64,000 nt of DNA from Niallia sp. FSL W8-0635 (GCF_038007965.1 NZ_JBBOYD010000002.1:310001-374000); one strand, 5' to 3'. Counted from the stretch's first letter, positions 1 through 9,707 are shown. The notes: generated by a model from the letters alone, not told the origin. Made by a program: numbers and translations.

Positions 1-1125
1 GTGGGTCTGCCGGTGTTCCATCAGGGAACGGGGCGTTAGCAGTATTCGTTAAAATAACGGTTGTACCAGGAGCTAAAGTAGAGAAATCAATAAGGATATC
101 TGCTCGTTCTGCCGGTGAAATCAAAAGTGAGGAAAGTTCTACAGCTTGAGGTAAATAACCTCCATCGGTGCCAATCTGGATAAATTTCTGTTTATTGGAA
201 AGCTGTAAACGATAAAAACGAGCATTTGAACCATTCAGAACACGAAAACGGTATTGTTGAGGTTTGACATTAAGGTTCGGCCACACCTTACCATTCACCA
301 TTATCGTGTTTCCAAAAACTCTGGTACCACATAAGGATGAATACTTGGGTTAGCCCCCATATGATCATAGAAAAGAGAACCATCAGTATTAAAAGATCGG
401 TCCTGAATGTTGAGTGGAATCTCATTTTCTCTACTAGGAAGAAACGGGACAATGGGGTCATTCATATCACGGAGCAAATAGAACCCTGTAAGCCCGGCGT
501 AATTATTCAATCGAGTCATTCCCATGGTATGGTCATGATACCAAAGAGCTGTAGGCTGTTGTACATTGGGGAATGTATAGGTATTAGTTATGAAAGCCAT
601 ACCGGTCCTTCCATCTGCAGTAAACCAAGCATCAGGATAACCGTCAAAATAAGATGGATGCTCTCCTCCGTGCAAATGAGGGACAATAGGTACTGGTTGC
701 TGTGCTAGGGGAAATCCTGGTGGAAATGATGGAAATGGTGGTAGAGGAACTGACATGGAATTTGGATTTGCCCAATCGAGTGTCGGATCAACCGGAAGAA
801 AATGGGGACCAGTAATGTTGTTTATCCATTGAACATGTACAGGAATTCCTCGAATGGCTTCAAATGTGGAACCTGGAGCACTTTTATAGTAAACCGCTCT
901 TCCCGTGTACGGGTCCTGTATCATACCACTGTAACCAAAAACTTTCGTGGTACCGAATCCAGGCGGTAAGATTTGCTGCTGGAATTCACTTGCTTCAATT
1001 TTATACGCATGCCCGATCACTTCACCAGATATTGGCTGTCTAAGAATAGTAGGCATATATACCGGTGGGATAACGAGTTGATTTACGAATTTAGGAATCC
1101 TTTTAGGATCTAAAGGTTGTACCAT
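1..1125 (-). pseudogene. cotA: Multicopper oxidase, CotA laccase/bilirubin oxidase type, frameshifted and running off the window
   Basis: Copper oxidase of the spore-coat laccase family. The start at 1125 follows AGGAGAGG. The N-terminal 270 residues show two copper-ligand pairs: HLHG (His150, His152) and WYHDH (His197, His199), plus the family stretch YAGLTGFYLLRD. After VVPEF at about 314-318 the frame is lost by one missing base in an A/T run (five A on the plus strand). The other frame continues perfectly as GNTIMVNGKVWPNLNV and stays open to base 1, with the expected second cupredoxin domain. The C-terminal copper ligands lie outside the window. A proline-rich stretch (about 126-140) sits between the first strands. 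Either a true pseudogene or a sequencing indel; other nearby genes are also broken, which favours decay. Confidence 0.85.
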
Positions 1126-1223
1126 TTCATCCTCTCCTCTTCATATCACTACGGTATATGCAGGAAAGGAGCATTTCATGCGTATATTCATACTAGAATA
1201 ATCTATTTACTTGAAAACGTTCC

Positions 1224-1245
1224 TCAACAATCTGGCCCTTTAATG
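1224..1245. repeat. Dispersed 22-bp repeat, copy A
   Basis: The sequence tcaacaatctggccctttaatg recurs at 6038-6059 with two mismatches (20 of 22 identical). Both copies lie in spacers of the degraded left region. The remaining spacer between 1126 and 1443 is AT-rich and shows no other gene. Confidence 0.5.
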
Positions 1246-1407
1246 GAATATCATAACTGTTGTTTTAACCACTTAATTTTAAGTTGAAGAACTTTATTTT
1301 AACTTATCAGCTATCATTTTAAGATAACTTTTTTATTACTTATAATGCAAAATAGCGATTAAAATTGGTGCAAAATAACGTCTAAAGTGACAATCATAGT
1401 TAAGAGC

Positions 1408-1418
1408 GTCTCATAAGA
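1408..1418 (+). repeat. 11-bp direct repeat GTCTCATAAGA (second copy 2872-2882)
   Basis: GTCTCATAAGA occurs just before the recombinase start and again at 2872-2882, after the 154-residue gene. The pair brackets recombinase plus hypothetical gene. It could be an end or crossover sequence of a small unit, or chance. Confidence 0.3.
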
Positions 1419-1443
1419 CTTGTCTCAAAAACGAGGTGATATT

Positions 1444-2019
1444 TTGCGGAAAATCGGTTATATACGTGTTAGTTCGACCAGCCAAAATCCTTCAAGGCAA
1501 TTTGAGCAGCTAAATGAAATTGGAATGGATATTATATACGAAGAAAAAGTTTCTGGAGCAACAAAGGATCGCGAGCAACTTCAAAAAATGTTAGAGGATC
1601 TACAGGAAGATGACATCATTTATGTTACAGACTTAACTCGAATTACTCGTAGCACACAAGACCTATTTGAATTAATCGATAACATACGGAAAAAAAAAGC
1701 AAGCTTAAAATCACTAAAAGATACATGGCTAGATTTATCAGATGATAATCCATACAGCCAATTCTTAATTACAGTAATGGCTGGTGTTAACCAATTAGAG
1801 CGAGATCTTATTCGTATGCGACAACGTGAAGGGATTGAGTTGGCTAAGAAAGAAGGAAAGTTTAAAGGTCGGTTAAAGAAATATCATAAAAATCACGCAG
1901 GAATGAATTATGCAGTTAAGCTATATAAAGAAGGAAATATGACTGTAAATCAAATTTGCGAAATTACAAATGTGTCTAGAGCTTCATTATATAGAAAGCT
2001 ATCAGAAGAGAACAAATAG
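1444..2019 (+). CDS. Serine recombinase, resolvase/invertase family
   Basis: Site-specific recombinase of the small Tn3 resolvase/DNA invertase type, 191 residues from a TTG at 1444. That start is preferred over an upstream TTG at 1420 because GAGGTG ends five bases before it. The N-terminus reads KIGYIRVSSTSQ with the catalytic serine in the VSS motif. The dimer-interface region DLTRITRSTQDLFELID and the long E helix with QLERDLIRMRQREG follow, and the C-terminal 45 residues form a Hin-type helix-turn-helix (QICEITNVSRASLYRKL). All family landmarks are intact. No transposase lies beside it, so it may be a resolvase for the replicon or what remains of a Tn3-type unit. Confidence 0.92.
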   Translation: MRKIGYIRVSSTSQNPSRQFEQLNEIGMDIIYEEKVSGATKDREQLQKMLEDLQEDDIIYVTDLTRITRSTQDLFELIDNIRKKKASLKSLKDTWLDLSDDNPYSQFLITVMAGVNQLERDLIRMRQREGIELAKKEGKFKGRLKKYHKNHAGMNYAVKLYKEGNMTVNQICEITNVSRASLYRKLSEENK

Positions 2020-2299
2020 TCCTTCCTTACCCCATATTCCAGAAAAGGCCATATAGTTGAATAAATAACTTTTTGTCACGTGATTTTTGATTCCATCACG
2101 AGTGATTTCTTAAAAGTTAACAACTATTTTTTGAATGAGCTGCATTTTTCAACGAAAGGATGAGCTTCTAACCGTTAAAAGTAAACATATTCAGCTTGTG
2201 GTGCATATACTGGATTGGTCCTTTATATAGGGTAGTAAATAAGATATCTAATCCTTTATTCTTCAGAACATAAACTTTAAATTTAGGGGGAGATTAGTA

Positions 2300-2764
2300 T
2301 TGCAAACTGCACAGCAAACAATGGTTAGTATTCCATTCCCATCAGTATGGGGTATCCATGCTGCTATAGCTGGTAAACCAATCGTTTGGGGCGTACTCAA
2401 CATTAACTCTATTACAGATAACAGGGTAATTGGTACGGTTAATTTTCGTGGTACACCTATTCCTATTAGTGGATATTGGGATGAGAATACTAAACAGATA
2501 AGATTTGATTCACCTTATGCTATGTTCTCCGGTACATTAACTATCATTGATGATGCTACAATTAGAATTCGACATTTTATTTTAAATGGACGATTTATTA
2601 TGAAACCTCCTTCTTTACAAGCAGGCGAATACGGAACATGGATTGCTACAACCGATAGAGCTCTTACCGGATATCCCGTAATTAGTGGTACCTTGCCCCC
2701 TGTTGGAGTCTTTTTAACATCAAATATACTTAGTCAGCTACAGCAGAATTATGTAAGATTTTAG
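2300..2764 (+). CDS. Hypothetical beta-rich protein, 154 aa
   Basis: Start TTG at 2300 with a strong AGGGGGAG eight bases upstream. No signal peptide, no membrane segment and no motif that I recognise. The sequence alternates hydrophobic and polar residues with many glycines (IPISGYWDENTKQIRFDS, MFSGTLTIIDDATIRIRHF), which suggests a small beta barrel or sandwich. It stands alone behind the recombinase with its own spacer of about 280 bases. Function not assigned. Confidence 0.65.
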   Translation: MQTAQQTMVSIPFPSVWGIHAAIAGKPIVWGVLNINSITDNRVIGTVNFRGTPIPISGYWDENTKQIRFDSPYAMFSGTLTIIDDATIRIRHFILNGRFIMKPPSLQAGEYGTWIATTDRALTGYPVISGTLPPVGVFLTSNILSQLQQNYVRF

Positions 2765-2871
2765 GTTTAAATGGAATAAATGTAAAACGGACCTCCATTT
2801 TTGTTTTTCGATCCATTTCCAACGTTTAAATTCCTGTGACAAAATAAACTAATTACAAAATTATTTTGGGT

Positions 2872-2882
2872 GTCTCATAAGA
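2872..2882 (+). repeat. 11-bp direct repeat GTCTCATAAGA, second copy
   Basis: Identical to 1408-1418; see that entry. Confidence 0.3.
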
Positions 2883-2971
2883 AAAGGTATCTAAACAATT
2901 CCTTCGTATTCCAAACGTATACTCGCTACATAGTTTGGACATGTTAAGAGAAACAGAAGGAGGGATTCCAG

Positions 2972-4465
2972 TTGGAGTGGATTTTTTATCTATACCTGTT
3001 AAATATGTTCTTTATCTTATTCATAGCAATTTGGGAAGTACGTAGGCCTGCCAAGGCATTGAATTGGATAATAATCGTCCTTCTTTTGCCAGTCATTGGT
3101 TTCTTGCTTTATCTTAGCGTATCAAACCCTAAGTTTATTCATCGAAAAAGATTGAACTCTTCTAAAAATGAATCTAACAAATTACCTGAGACATTCGGTG
3201 ATTCAGCATCGGTAATTGCCGATGCTTTACGGCATTTCACTGTGAATGGGCTTCGAATGGGCCAAGTCCAAGTGTTTAACAATGGAATAGCAAAATATGA
3301 ACAACTCCTTGAATCCCTAAAAAAAGCCCAAAAAACAATTGATCTGGAATATTTCATATATCGGAATGACCAAATTGGTAATCGCATCACAGAACTGCTA
3401 ATCGAAAAAGCAGTAAATGGAGTGCAGGTTCGTTTTATGAGAGATGGCTTGGGGAGTTATAAATTCCCGCGTGAAAAAATCACGCAGATGGTGGAAGCAG
3501 GGATAGAATGCAGGACAATATTTCCTTTACGATTTCCCTGGATTTTGTCCAATTGGAATTATCGGGATCATTGTAAGATGGCCATAATCGACGGAAAGAT
3601 AGCTTTTAATGGTGGCATGAACGTAGGATATGAATATACAGGATTGAAGCCTGACGTTGGCTTCTGGCGGGATACTCATTTGCAAGTCATAGGAGAAGCA
3701 TAAGTCGATTTGCTGACTGTCTTTGATGTTCATTGGGAAATCGCTGTGCCGGAACGGATAAAATCAAAAACAAATTTGAAAACAAAATCAAAGGTAACGA
3801 AAATCAACTCAATCGGCAGAGCAGATCATTCCAAATGGTCAGCCGAATTGGGATCAGAGTTGAGCACCCTTGATGATAAAGAAATGGACATATCCGCAAA
3901 AACTAGGACATTGCATAAAGCGTATATCCATACGTTGGAAGGAAACCCTGGAATTCCTACCCCAGTCATTCGGCAAGCTTACTTTATATGTATAACACAG
4001 GCGACCAAGACTATTGATTTAACAACACCCTATTTTGTACCAGAAACGGATATTATCATGGCATTAAAGACAGCAGTAGCTCGTGGTGTGCACGTAAGAT
4101 TGCTGGTTCCTCGCCACATTGATCAAAAAAGCGTGGGCTATGCAAGTCGTACCTATTACGGGGAACTTATAGAAGCTGGGGTCCAAATCTACCAGTACAA
4201 TAAAGGAATGTTACATGCGAAACTGATGATCATTGATGAGGAAATTGCAGAAGTAGGCGCAGCAAACTATGATATGAGAAGTTTTCGCCTGAATTATGAG
4301 GTGTGTCAAGTCGTGTACAGTGCTGATGTGGCAAGAGAACTCACAGAGCAGTTCGAGGGGGATCTTACTGATTCTGTACCATTAAGAATTGAAGACTTGT
4401 TGCAACGATCCCTGACCGAGCGCATTGTTGAACAAGGTGCTCGTCTGCTTTCTCCATTATTATAA
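2972..4465 (+). pseudogene. cls: Cardiolipin synthase with an in-frame stop
   Basis: Phospholipase D-superfamily cardiolipin synthase. TTG start at 2972 behind GAAGGAGGG. Two N-terminal membrane helices, then the first HKD motif HCKMAIIDGK (about residue 200) and the second, HAKLMIIDEE, after the break. The frame is unchanged across a TAA at 3701-3703: GEA, stop, VDLLTVFDVHWEIA, where intact synthases read on continuously through GEAV..L. A single substitution therefore ends the protein between the two catalytic halves. The 251-residue second half has a possible TTG start at 3710 but no good ribosome site. Without both motifs no activity is expected, unless the stop is read through. Confidence 0.88.
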
Positions 4466-4698
4466 GTTGATGTATCCTGTTTTTATTGTTCTATCTTAAA
4501 TCTAGATTTAACTTTGTTTTTAATATATTTCTGACTTATTTGAAAAAAAGTCGAAAACCCGTGTATTATAAGAACTTCCAACATGGGTTTTTTCTTATTT
4601 ACGATGGAAATTCATTACTAAAAAACGGTAATACTAAAAAGGCAGCTCAAAGAGTTTGAATTCAAAAATATCTGTTACCTTTTCATTTAAATATAGAG

Positions 4699-5276
4699 GT
4701 GATATCAATAGATAATATATTTGAAAATCTTAAGGAAATACGTTTATTAGAAGATAAGCTCTATCATTTAGAATTAAATGGTTGGCTAAAAAATGAGTTT
4801 TTAACTTGGGAATGGTGGATACTAGTCGTTTTTTTAGTTGTGCCTTGGGTTATATGGGCTAAACTTGTTAAACGAGACATTATTTTAGAAATTTTGTTAT
4901 TTGGTACCATAATTATCATAACAACAACCTTATTAGATGTAGTTGGCTTACAATATAGGTTTTGGGATTATCCAATTGCATTCTACCTATTATTCCTAGG
5001 GCCTTTCCCTTTGATTTTTCAATGATACCTGTAGCTTACATGTTGTTATATCAATATTTTAGAACATGGAAAATTTTTATAATCGCACAAATCACTATGG
5101 TACTCACATACGCCTTTATTGGTGAACCTTTTTCCGAGTGGGTCGAACTTGTGTATTATTATGAGTGGAGATACAGTTATTCATTCATATATTACATCAT
5201 GGTTGGAATTGTAACTCGAGCTTTAATACTAAAACTAGCCTCTTTATCTAAACCTCAAGATCTTACAACTAAGTAA
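4699..5276 (+). pseudogene. CBO0543-family membrane protein, frameshifted
   Basis: Several-pass membrane protein resembling the CBO0543 family of spore-formers. The first frame gives helices ending in DVVGLQYRFWDYPI; at about 4978-4990 one base is missing, and the next frame continues with the family hallmark LPIIPRAFPFDFSMIPVAYMLLYQYF and two more helices to 5276. The start is doubtful: GTG at 4699 overlaps the best ribosome-site match. Function of the family is unknown. Followed 23 bases later by the YetF-like gene. Confidence 0.7.
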
Positions 5277-5299
5277 AATTTAAATTGGAGGAAAAAACG

Positions 5300-5983
5300 T
5301 TGGAAGAAGTCAATATTGGTTTACTGACGATCAAAGTCATCGTTGGTTTTGCCACTTTATTTTTTATCATTATCATAACAGGCAGAACATCCATCTATCA
5401 GTTAACCCCGTTTCACTTAGTTTTTGTGTTAGTACTTGGAGATCTTTTAGGAAATACCATTTATGAAGATAAGGTAGGGATTTTTCATTTTTTATATGCC
5501 ATCGGATTGTGGACGTTTCTTATGTTTGGAATAGAGTTTATGACTCTAAAAAATAAATCGACACGTTCTCTCTTATTAGGCAATCCTAACATCATCATTC
5601 GAGATGGTGTTATGGACAGGAAGTTACTTACAAAGAACAAATTGGATGTAAATCAAGTATTGAGTATACTCCGTCAAAATAATGTCTTTTCAGTTCGCGA
5701 AGTCAAATACGGTATATTGGAAGCTAATGGGCAAATAAGTTTATTATTAAAATCCAAGTATCAAAAACCAGACAAGCAAGATCTCAATCTTCCAGAAAGT
5801 CCAGTAGACCTCCCAACATCGTTAATTATAGATGGGGAAATTTTATGGGATAATTTACATGAACTCGGATTTGATCAACAGTGGTTAGATAACCAATTAA
5901 CTACCAATGGATATGATAATGTAAAGCGTATACTTTACGCAGATTGGCGAGAGAGTGAAGGCATACATGTAAGTCCTAAATAA
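5300..5983 (+). CDS. YetF/DUF421-family membrane protein
   Basis: Three N-terminal membrane helices (about residues 7-27, 36-56, 61-82) followed by a soluble domain with RSLLLGNPNIIIRDGVMD and VNQVLSILRQNNVFSVREVKYGILEANGQISLLLKS, the pattern of the YetF/YdfS/YcaP (DUF421) family. The TTG at 5300 is chosen because GGAGG at 5287-5291 is placed correctly for it; the TTG at 5285 would overlap the site. 227 residues, usual for the family. Apparently intact, unlike its neighbours. The biochemical role is not established; germination or spore-resistance roles are known for some homologues. Confidence 0.85.
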   Translation: MEEVNIGLLTIKVIVGFATLFFIIIITGRTSIYQLTPFHLVFVLVLGDLLGNTIYEDKVGIFHFLYAIGLWTFLMFGIEFMTLKNKSTRSLLLGNPNIIIRDGVMDRKLLTKNKLDVNQVLSILRQNNVFSVREVKYGILEANGQISLLLKSKYQKPDKQDLNLPESPVDLPTSLIIDGEILWDNLHELGFDQQWLDNQLTTNGYDNVKRILYADWRESEGIHVSPK

Positions 5984-6037
5984 AATTTGTTAGGATAAGA
6001 GCACATCAATTTTCTTGGTGAATATAAACTTTAGTCT

Positions 6038-6059
6038 TCAACAATCAGGCGCTTTAATG
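6038..6059. repeat. Dispersed 22-bp repeat, copy B
   Basis: tcaacaatcaggcgctttaatg, 20 of 22 identical to 1224-1245. Confidence 0.5.
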
Positions 6060-6086
6060 AAGTAACTAAAGCCTAATTTTTCACTT

Positions 6087-6284
6087 ATAACACCGAGAAA
6101 TTAGACTTTTTATATTTTGATTTCCTTAACGTTGTAAATCCGCATTTTCCTGACGCTACCCCTAATAGAACCCTGAAAAGAATAACGAAAGATATAGAAA
6201 TCGGACAAGTATTTAAAATAGAAAAGGTTAATGGGGATTGGGTCGCATTCACGAAAGACAAAAAAGATGGTCAGAGAAAATGAA
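6087..6284 (+). pseudogene. Relic reading frame, start lost
   Basis: An open frame without a start codon ends in NVVNPHFPDATPNRTLKR, IGQVFKIEKVNGDWVAFTK and a TGA at 6282-6284. It reads like the C-terminal end of a real protein, but I cannot name the family. It may instead be noise. Confidence 0.3.
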
Positions 6285-6320
6285 TTATGGTTTAATAAAT
6301 TACTAATAGGAGTAGTATTT

Positions 6321-6527
6321 ATGAATGACGTTTGGGACGTATCAATGCTAAAAGGTGTAGCGGATGTGTGAGGTTACCAAATAAACGCAACAAGCGCTAC
6401 AGAAGCTGTCTTGGTCGCTGAACAATCCTTTTTAGGTAAGGTCATAAGGGAGGCTTTAGCGGAGTACGCTTAAGACTAGATGAAGACAATGAATATAAAC
6501 TCGTTATAAATGTGATGGTACAATAGA
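6321..6527 (+). pseudogene. PepSY-domain protein relic
   Basis: ATG at 6321 behind AATAGGAG. After about 16 residues a TGA interrupts; the same frame then gives INATSATEAVLVAEQSFLGKVIREA and, after a frame change near 6455, LRLDEDNEYKLVINVMV. The combination AE.SF.GKVI..LDEDN.Y.LVINV is the PepSY repeat. At least one stop and one frameshift make it a pseudogene. A terminator-like stretch follows at about 6533-6560. Confidence 0.55.
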
Positions 6528-6568
6528 CAACAAGGCGGACTGAATAAGGTCTGTTTTTTTTGTTTATC

Positions 6569-6601
6569 AAAGGGTTGTACGAATATACAACCCTTTTTTT
6601 T
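6569..6601 (+). terminator. Intrinsic terminator
   Basis: Perfect stem AAAGGGTTGTA / TACAACCCTTT with a short loop, followed by a run of T. The T-run is on the plus strand, so it ends rightward transcription and also separates it from the integrase gene on the minus strand. Confidence 0.85.
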
Positions 6602-6618
6602 ATATTGTCACCTGTAAA

Positions 6619-7782
6619 TCACAATGAATTAATGATACTTGAATTTTTCCAAGCATGTCCCGCATTGTTTTCTCTTCTTGATTTCTTCTGCAGATAAATA
6701 GATGTTGTTTGAATCGATTTGTGCCCCAATGCAATTTTAATTTGATCCAAACTCGCCCCTTGATCAGAACTAATTTGTGCAAAAGCATGTCTTAGTGTAT
6801 GTGGTGTAATTGGATTTTTCCTTGTTTTGATGAAAGGTAAATCCGCTTCATTAATTTTTTTTGTTAAATAATTAGATAAATACTTATAATTGTATGGTTT
6901 CCCTTTGTTCGTCATAAAAATATACGAATTATCACTACCATCTAATATAAAATCTAACCGTCTTGTTCGTCGAAATTTCCGTATTTCTTCTATTATATAT
7001 GGATGTAAGAGTACCTCTCTTTCATGTCTCCCTTTTCCTAATACATATAACCAGTAATCTCCATCCACATAAGAAATATCCGATATTTTACTATGACATA
7101 ATTCGTTTATTCTAAGCCCTGTTGTAATTAAGGTTGCTAGTAAACCATGAACAATGGGATGGTCTTTATAATAGTCCAATATCTGCACTACCTCATTTTT
7201 TCCTAAATCCCTATCTGGCCGATCAATATCCCGCACATTACTACTCAACATTTTTTCATGCAGCGGAACTTCTATATACTTTGTTTTATACAAAAAAGAA
7301 AGAAATCCTTTAAGAACTACCATTTTACGACTCAGTGTAGAAACTGCGTATGGCTTCTTCCCCTTCCCTAACGGAGCTGCAGCTAACCACTCTTGAAATT
7401 TTCTAATATGTACATGATTGAGTAGTTTAAATACCTGATAGGGATTTTGCTGTGCATTTAAATCTAATCCAATGGAAAAAGCATTTTCTATTATCTGTTT
7501 ATACATGATAAGTAAATCTCTGCTGTACTCTTTGATGGTGTTCTCCATTTTATTCTTTCGTATATCCATATCTTTCTTTTGGTGTAAAAATAAATACATC
7601 ATTTCCAAGTCATTTATTTCCTTATTGTTAGATACGTCCTCCATAATGATTAACTCGTCAGGTAAATTTTGAAATAGCGATGGATCTGTTAAAGTTTTTG
7701 AAAACGATGCGATGGACGACTGACTTCCAGTAAATTCTAACGAATTTTTGTTCGAATGGAATGAAATTTCCTTTTCTAGCAT
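6619..7782 (-). CDS. Tyrosine recombinase/integrase
   Basis: Phage/ICE-type integrase, 387 residues from the ATG at 7782, which follows AGAGGTG; an upstream in-frame ATG at 7815 has no such site. An N-terminal SAM-like core-binding domain (FQEWLAAAPLGKGKKPYAVSTLSRKMVVLKGFLSFLY) precedes the catalytic domain: Arg in TTGLRINEL, Lys in the GKGRHEREV turn, HTLRHAFA, LGHKSIQTT and the nucleophile Tyr in SIYLQK. All catalytic residues are present. No obvious excisionase directly precedes it, but the gene at 8525 has excisionase-like HTH units. It could drive integration or resolve multimers. Confidence 0.93.
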   Translation of the reverse strand: MLEKEISFHSNKNSLEFTGSQSSIASFSKTLTDPSLFQNLPDELIIMEDVSNNKEINDLEMMYLFLHQKKDMDIRKNKMENTIKEYSRDLLIMYKQIIENAFSIGLDLNAQQNPYQVFKLLNHVHIRKFQEWLAAAPLGKGKKPYAVSTLSRKMVVLKGFLSFLYKTKYIEVPLHEKMLSSNVRDIDRPDRDLGKNEVVQILDYYKDHPIVHGLLATLITTGLRINELCHSKISDISYVDGDYWLYVLGKGRHEREVLLHPYIIEEIRKFRRTRRLDFILDGSDNSYIFMTNKGKPYNYKYLSNYLTKKINEADLPFIKTRKNPITPHTLRHAFAQISSDQGASLDQIKIALGHKSIQTTSIYLQKKSRRENNAGHAWKNSSIINSL

Positions 7783-8066
7783 TTTTTCACCTCTTTTAGC
7801 ATTTTTTGAAAACAAAGTGATTATATGGTTATATGTGACTCGTTATTAATTTAATTTAGGTATATTTAATATCTACTTCTATATTAGTAGAAAAATACTT
7901 TATTTGTCTACTATATATACATATAAATAAAATTAATATTTAAAATACATTTTAATATAAAATAGTAGGTATTATATTTTTTTATATAAAATAGATATTA
8001 AACCTTTGTTTAATATTAAGATACATATTATAATCTTATTAATGATAAAAGGAAGAGGTGGATTTT
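7783..8066. promoter_or_regulatory. AT-rich divergent promoter region
   Basis: About 280 bases between the leftward integrase and the rightward 8067 gene, almost entirely A and T. Near-repeats are visible, for example tataaaatagtaggtatta and tataaaatagatattaaa (7957-8003). Promoters for both genes, and possibly integrase arm or core sites, must lie here, but I cannot pick individual sites. Confidence 0.4.
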
Positions 8067-8390
8067 TTGATTAGCGAAAGTTTATACCGAGCATTAGATG
8101 AAAGTACTTTTTTTGTAAGTAAATATGAAGTGCAAGTGAAAACTTATTTCTTACAAAAATCCAAATATGGTCTTAGAGTGCAAGTTAGTAGATTTGTAGA
8201 TAAAAGAGGAAGTTTGAGTCGAGAAAAAGATACAGTGGAGATTAAATTATTGATAGGGGGAGGAGGGGTAGTTATTGATAAAACTTTTAAAAGTATTACA
8301 TTAGAAAAACCAACAAGAAAAAAGGTAGAAGAATGTATAACAGATTTTTTAGAGAATGCTAGTGAGTATTGTAAACAAAGCAAGAATTAA
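8067..8390 (+). CDS. Hypothetical protein, 107 aa
   Basis: TTG at 8067 placed behind GGAAGAGGTGG; the upstream GTG at 8058 overlaps that site. A short soluble protein with a basic middle (TYFLQKSKYGLRVQVSRFVDKRGSLSREKDTVEIKLLIGG) and C-terminal helix (RKKVEECITDFLENASEYCKQ). No family recognised. Lies between integrase and HTH regulator. Confidence 0.6.
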   Translation: MISESLYRALDESTFFVSKYEVQVKTYFLQKSKYGLRVQVSRFVDKRGSLSREKDTVEIKLLIGGGGVVIDKTFKSITLEKPTRKKVEECITDFLENASEYCKQSKN

Positions 8391-8406
8391 TACATAAATT
8401 AGAATT

Positions 8407-8521
8407 ATTCCCCAATTGAATATTGACTATAGTAAATGGTAACATATAAATAGATTATAATATTGAGTTAATATTAAATGATATGTATACACTATTTTAA
8501 TAATGATTAGTTGGGGAGAAT
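8407..8521. promoter_or_regulatory. Promoter and flanking inverted repeat of the dual-HTH gene
   Basis: TTGACT (8423-8428), 16-base spacer, TATAAA (8445-8450) forms a good sigma-A-like promoter. It is flanked by an inverted repeat: attattcccca near 8404-8414 and ttggggagaat at 8511-8521, the right arm carrying the ribosome site. The left arm is upstream of the start point, so a DNA-binding (autoregulatory) role is more likely than RNA pairing. Confidence 0.5.
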
Positions 8522-8524
8522 AAA

Positions 8525-9505
8525 ATGGGCCAAGAAGATAAGAAAAAGCAAATTACTACAAAACAGGCTGCAGAATTATTAGGTGTTGCTGAGAATACAG
8601 TTTTATCATATTCCAGACAAGGCATATTAACTGCAGTGAATGAAAAAAGTTGGCAAATTGACAATACGAAGTACTTTTATATAGATGATGTAGAAGAGGT
8701 AAAAGACAAATTAAAAAAGCCAGGACTTAGCACTGGTGAAGTTGCTGCACAATTAGGTGTATCTACTGTAACGGTATTTAACTATATAAAGGATGGTAAA
8801 CTTACTGCAGAGAAAGAAGTTTATAGAGGTAGGGAATTATATTTTATTAAACAAACGGAGCTTGAACGTTTTCAAAAAAATTATAAAAATATGAGAAGTA
8901 GAAATAATAAAGAGTTTTATTCCAAACCAAATAAACATGGTTGGTTTCAATTGTTTATTCATGAAAGAAGTGAAGAACATGGAAGATTGATGGTTGGGGA
9001 AGATGAAGATTACTTTTTATTAACTGCTAGTGGAAATAAGATTCCATATACGAAAATTGAGCAATATGGTTTTAAACCGGTTTATTTAATTGAAAGAGGT
9101 TCTATAATTTCCAAAAGGAAATTTGCTAAGTTTGTGTTCCCTTATGAATATAAGGTTAAAACTAATATATACTCTTTCATAGATAAATGTTATGAATATA
9201 TCACTCCAACAAATATGAAGATGAACATAAATAAACAAACAATCGAGTTAGAAATTAAACCATATTGTTTTCCGTACGATACTTTAGATGAAGAAACGAT
9301 TAAAACTATTAAGAAGTATATGGTGGAAGGTTCTATAATCTCAACGGTTAAAGGAATTTATATAGATTCTGAATATGAGTTGCTATCTATAGAAATACCT
9401 ACCCAGGTTAAGGATTCTTTGAAACAGATTGCTTCTGAGGGGAATTTTACTTTAGAAGAGTTGGTTTCTGAAATTCTTTTAGAGTATGTTAACGAAAAAC
9501 ACTAA
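8525..9505 (+). CDS. DNA-binding protein with two excisionase/MerR-type HTH units
   Basis: 326 residues, ATG behind TTGGGGAG. Residues about 9-55 (ITTKQAAELLGVAENTVLSY) and 67-115 (LSTGEVAAQLGVSTVTVFNYIKDGKL) are two tandem winged-HTH units of the excisionase/MerR-like type, each followed by a wing and the YFYIDDVEE or YFIKQTELE helix. A middle domain of about 150 residues is unfamiliar. The last 40 residues (LSIEIPTQVKDSLKQIASEGNFTLEELVSEILLEYV) look like a ribbon-helix-helix. Probably a regulator of the integrase/defence region or a partition-type protein; the assignment is inference. Confidence 0.7.
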   Translation: MGQEDKKKQITTKQAAELLGVAENTVLSYSRQGILTAVNEKSWQIDNTKYFYIDDVEEVKDKLKKPGLSTGEVAAQLGVSTVTVFNYIKDGKLTAEKEVYRGRELYFIKQTELERFQKNYKNMRSRNNKEFYSKPNKHGWFQLFIHERSEEHGRLMVGEDEDYFLLTASGNKIPYTKIEQYGFKPVYLIERGSIISKRKFAKFVFPYEYKVKTNIYSFIDKCYEYITPTNMKMNINKQTIELEIKPYCFPYDTLDEETIKTIKKYMVEGSIISTVKGIYIDSEYELLSIEIPTQVKDSLKQIASEGNFTLEELVSEILLEYVNEKH

Positions 9506-9707
9506 ACTTTTTTATCTGAATAAACTCGTTTTATAGGAAAAAGTAATTTAGACTTTCTGCTAAAATGCAAAAGGATAAGGTGGGTATTAAGCATAGAGCG
9601 GAGAGGTTAATTAATAAAATTATTGAAATCTAACATTGAAATTAGAAATTGTCGTATCTTTCGCTATTAATACACTTAAAAAACGAAGGTTTAGAGAAGG
9701 AGATTGC

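Noticed and set aside
337..708. 123-aa plus-strand frame opposite the multicopper oxidase
   Set aside because: Antisense shadow of a clear cupredoxin gene; no ribosome site and no protein-like composition.
6600..6788. 62-aa minus-strand frame overlapping the integrase 3' end
   Set aside because: Overlaps the catalytic end of the integrase in another frame; the HTLRH and tyrosine motifs show which frame is real.
7900..8040. Iteron-type replication origin in the AT-rich spacer
   Set aside because: Near-repeats are irregular and there is no adjacent replication initiator gene.
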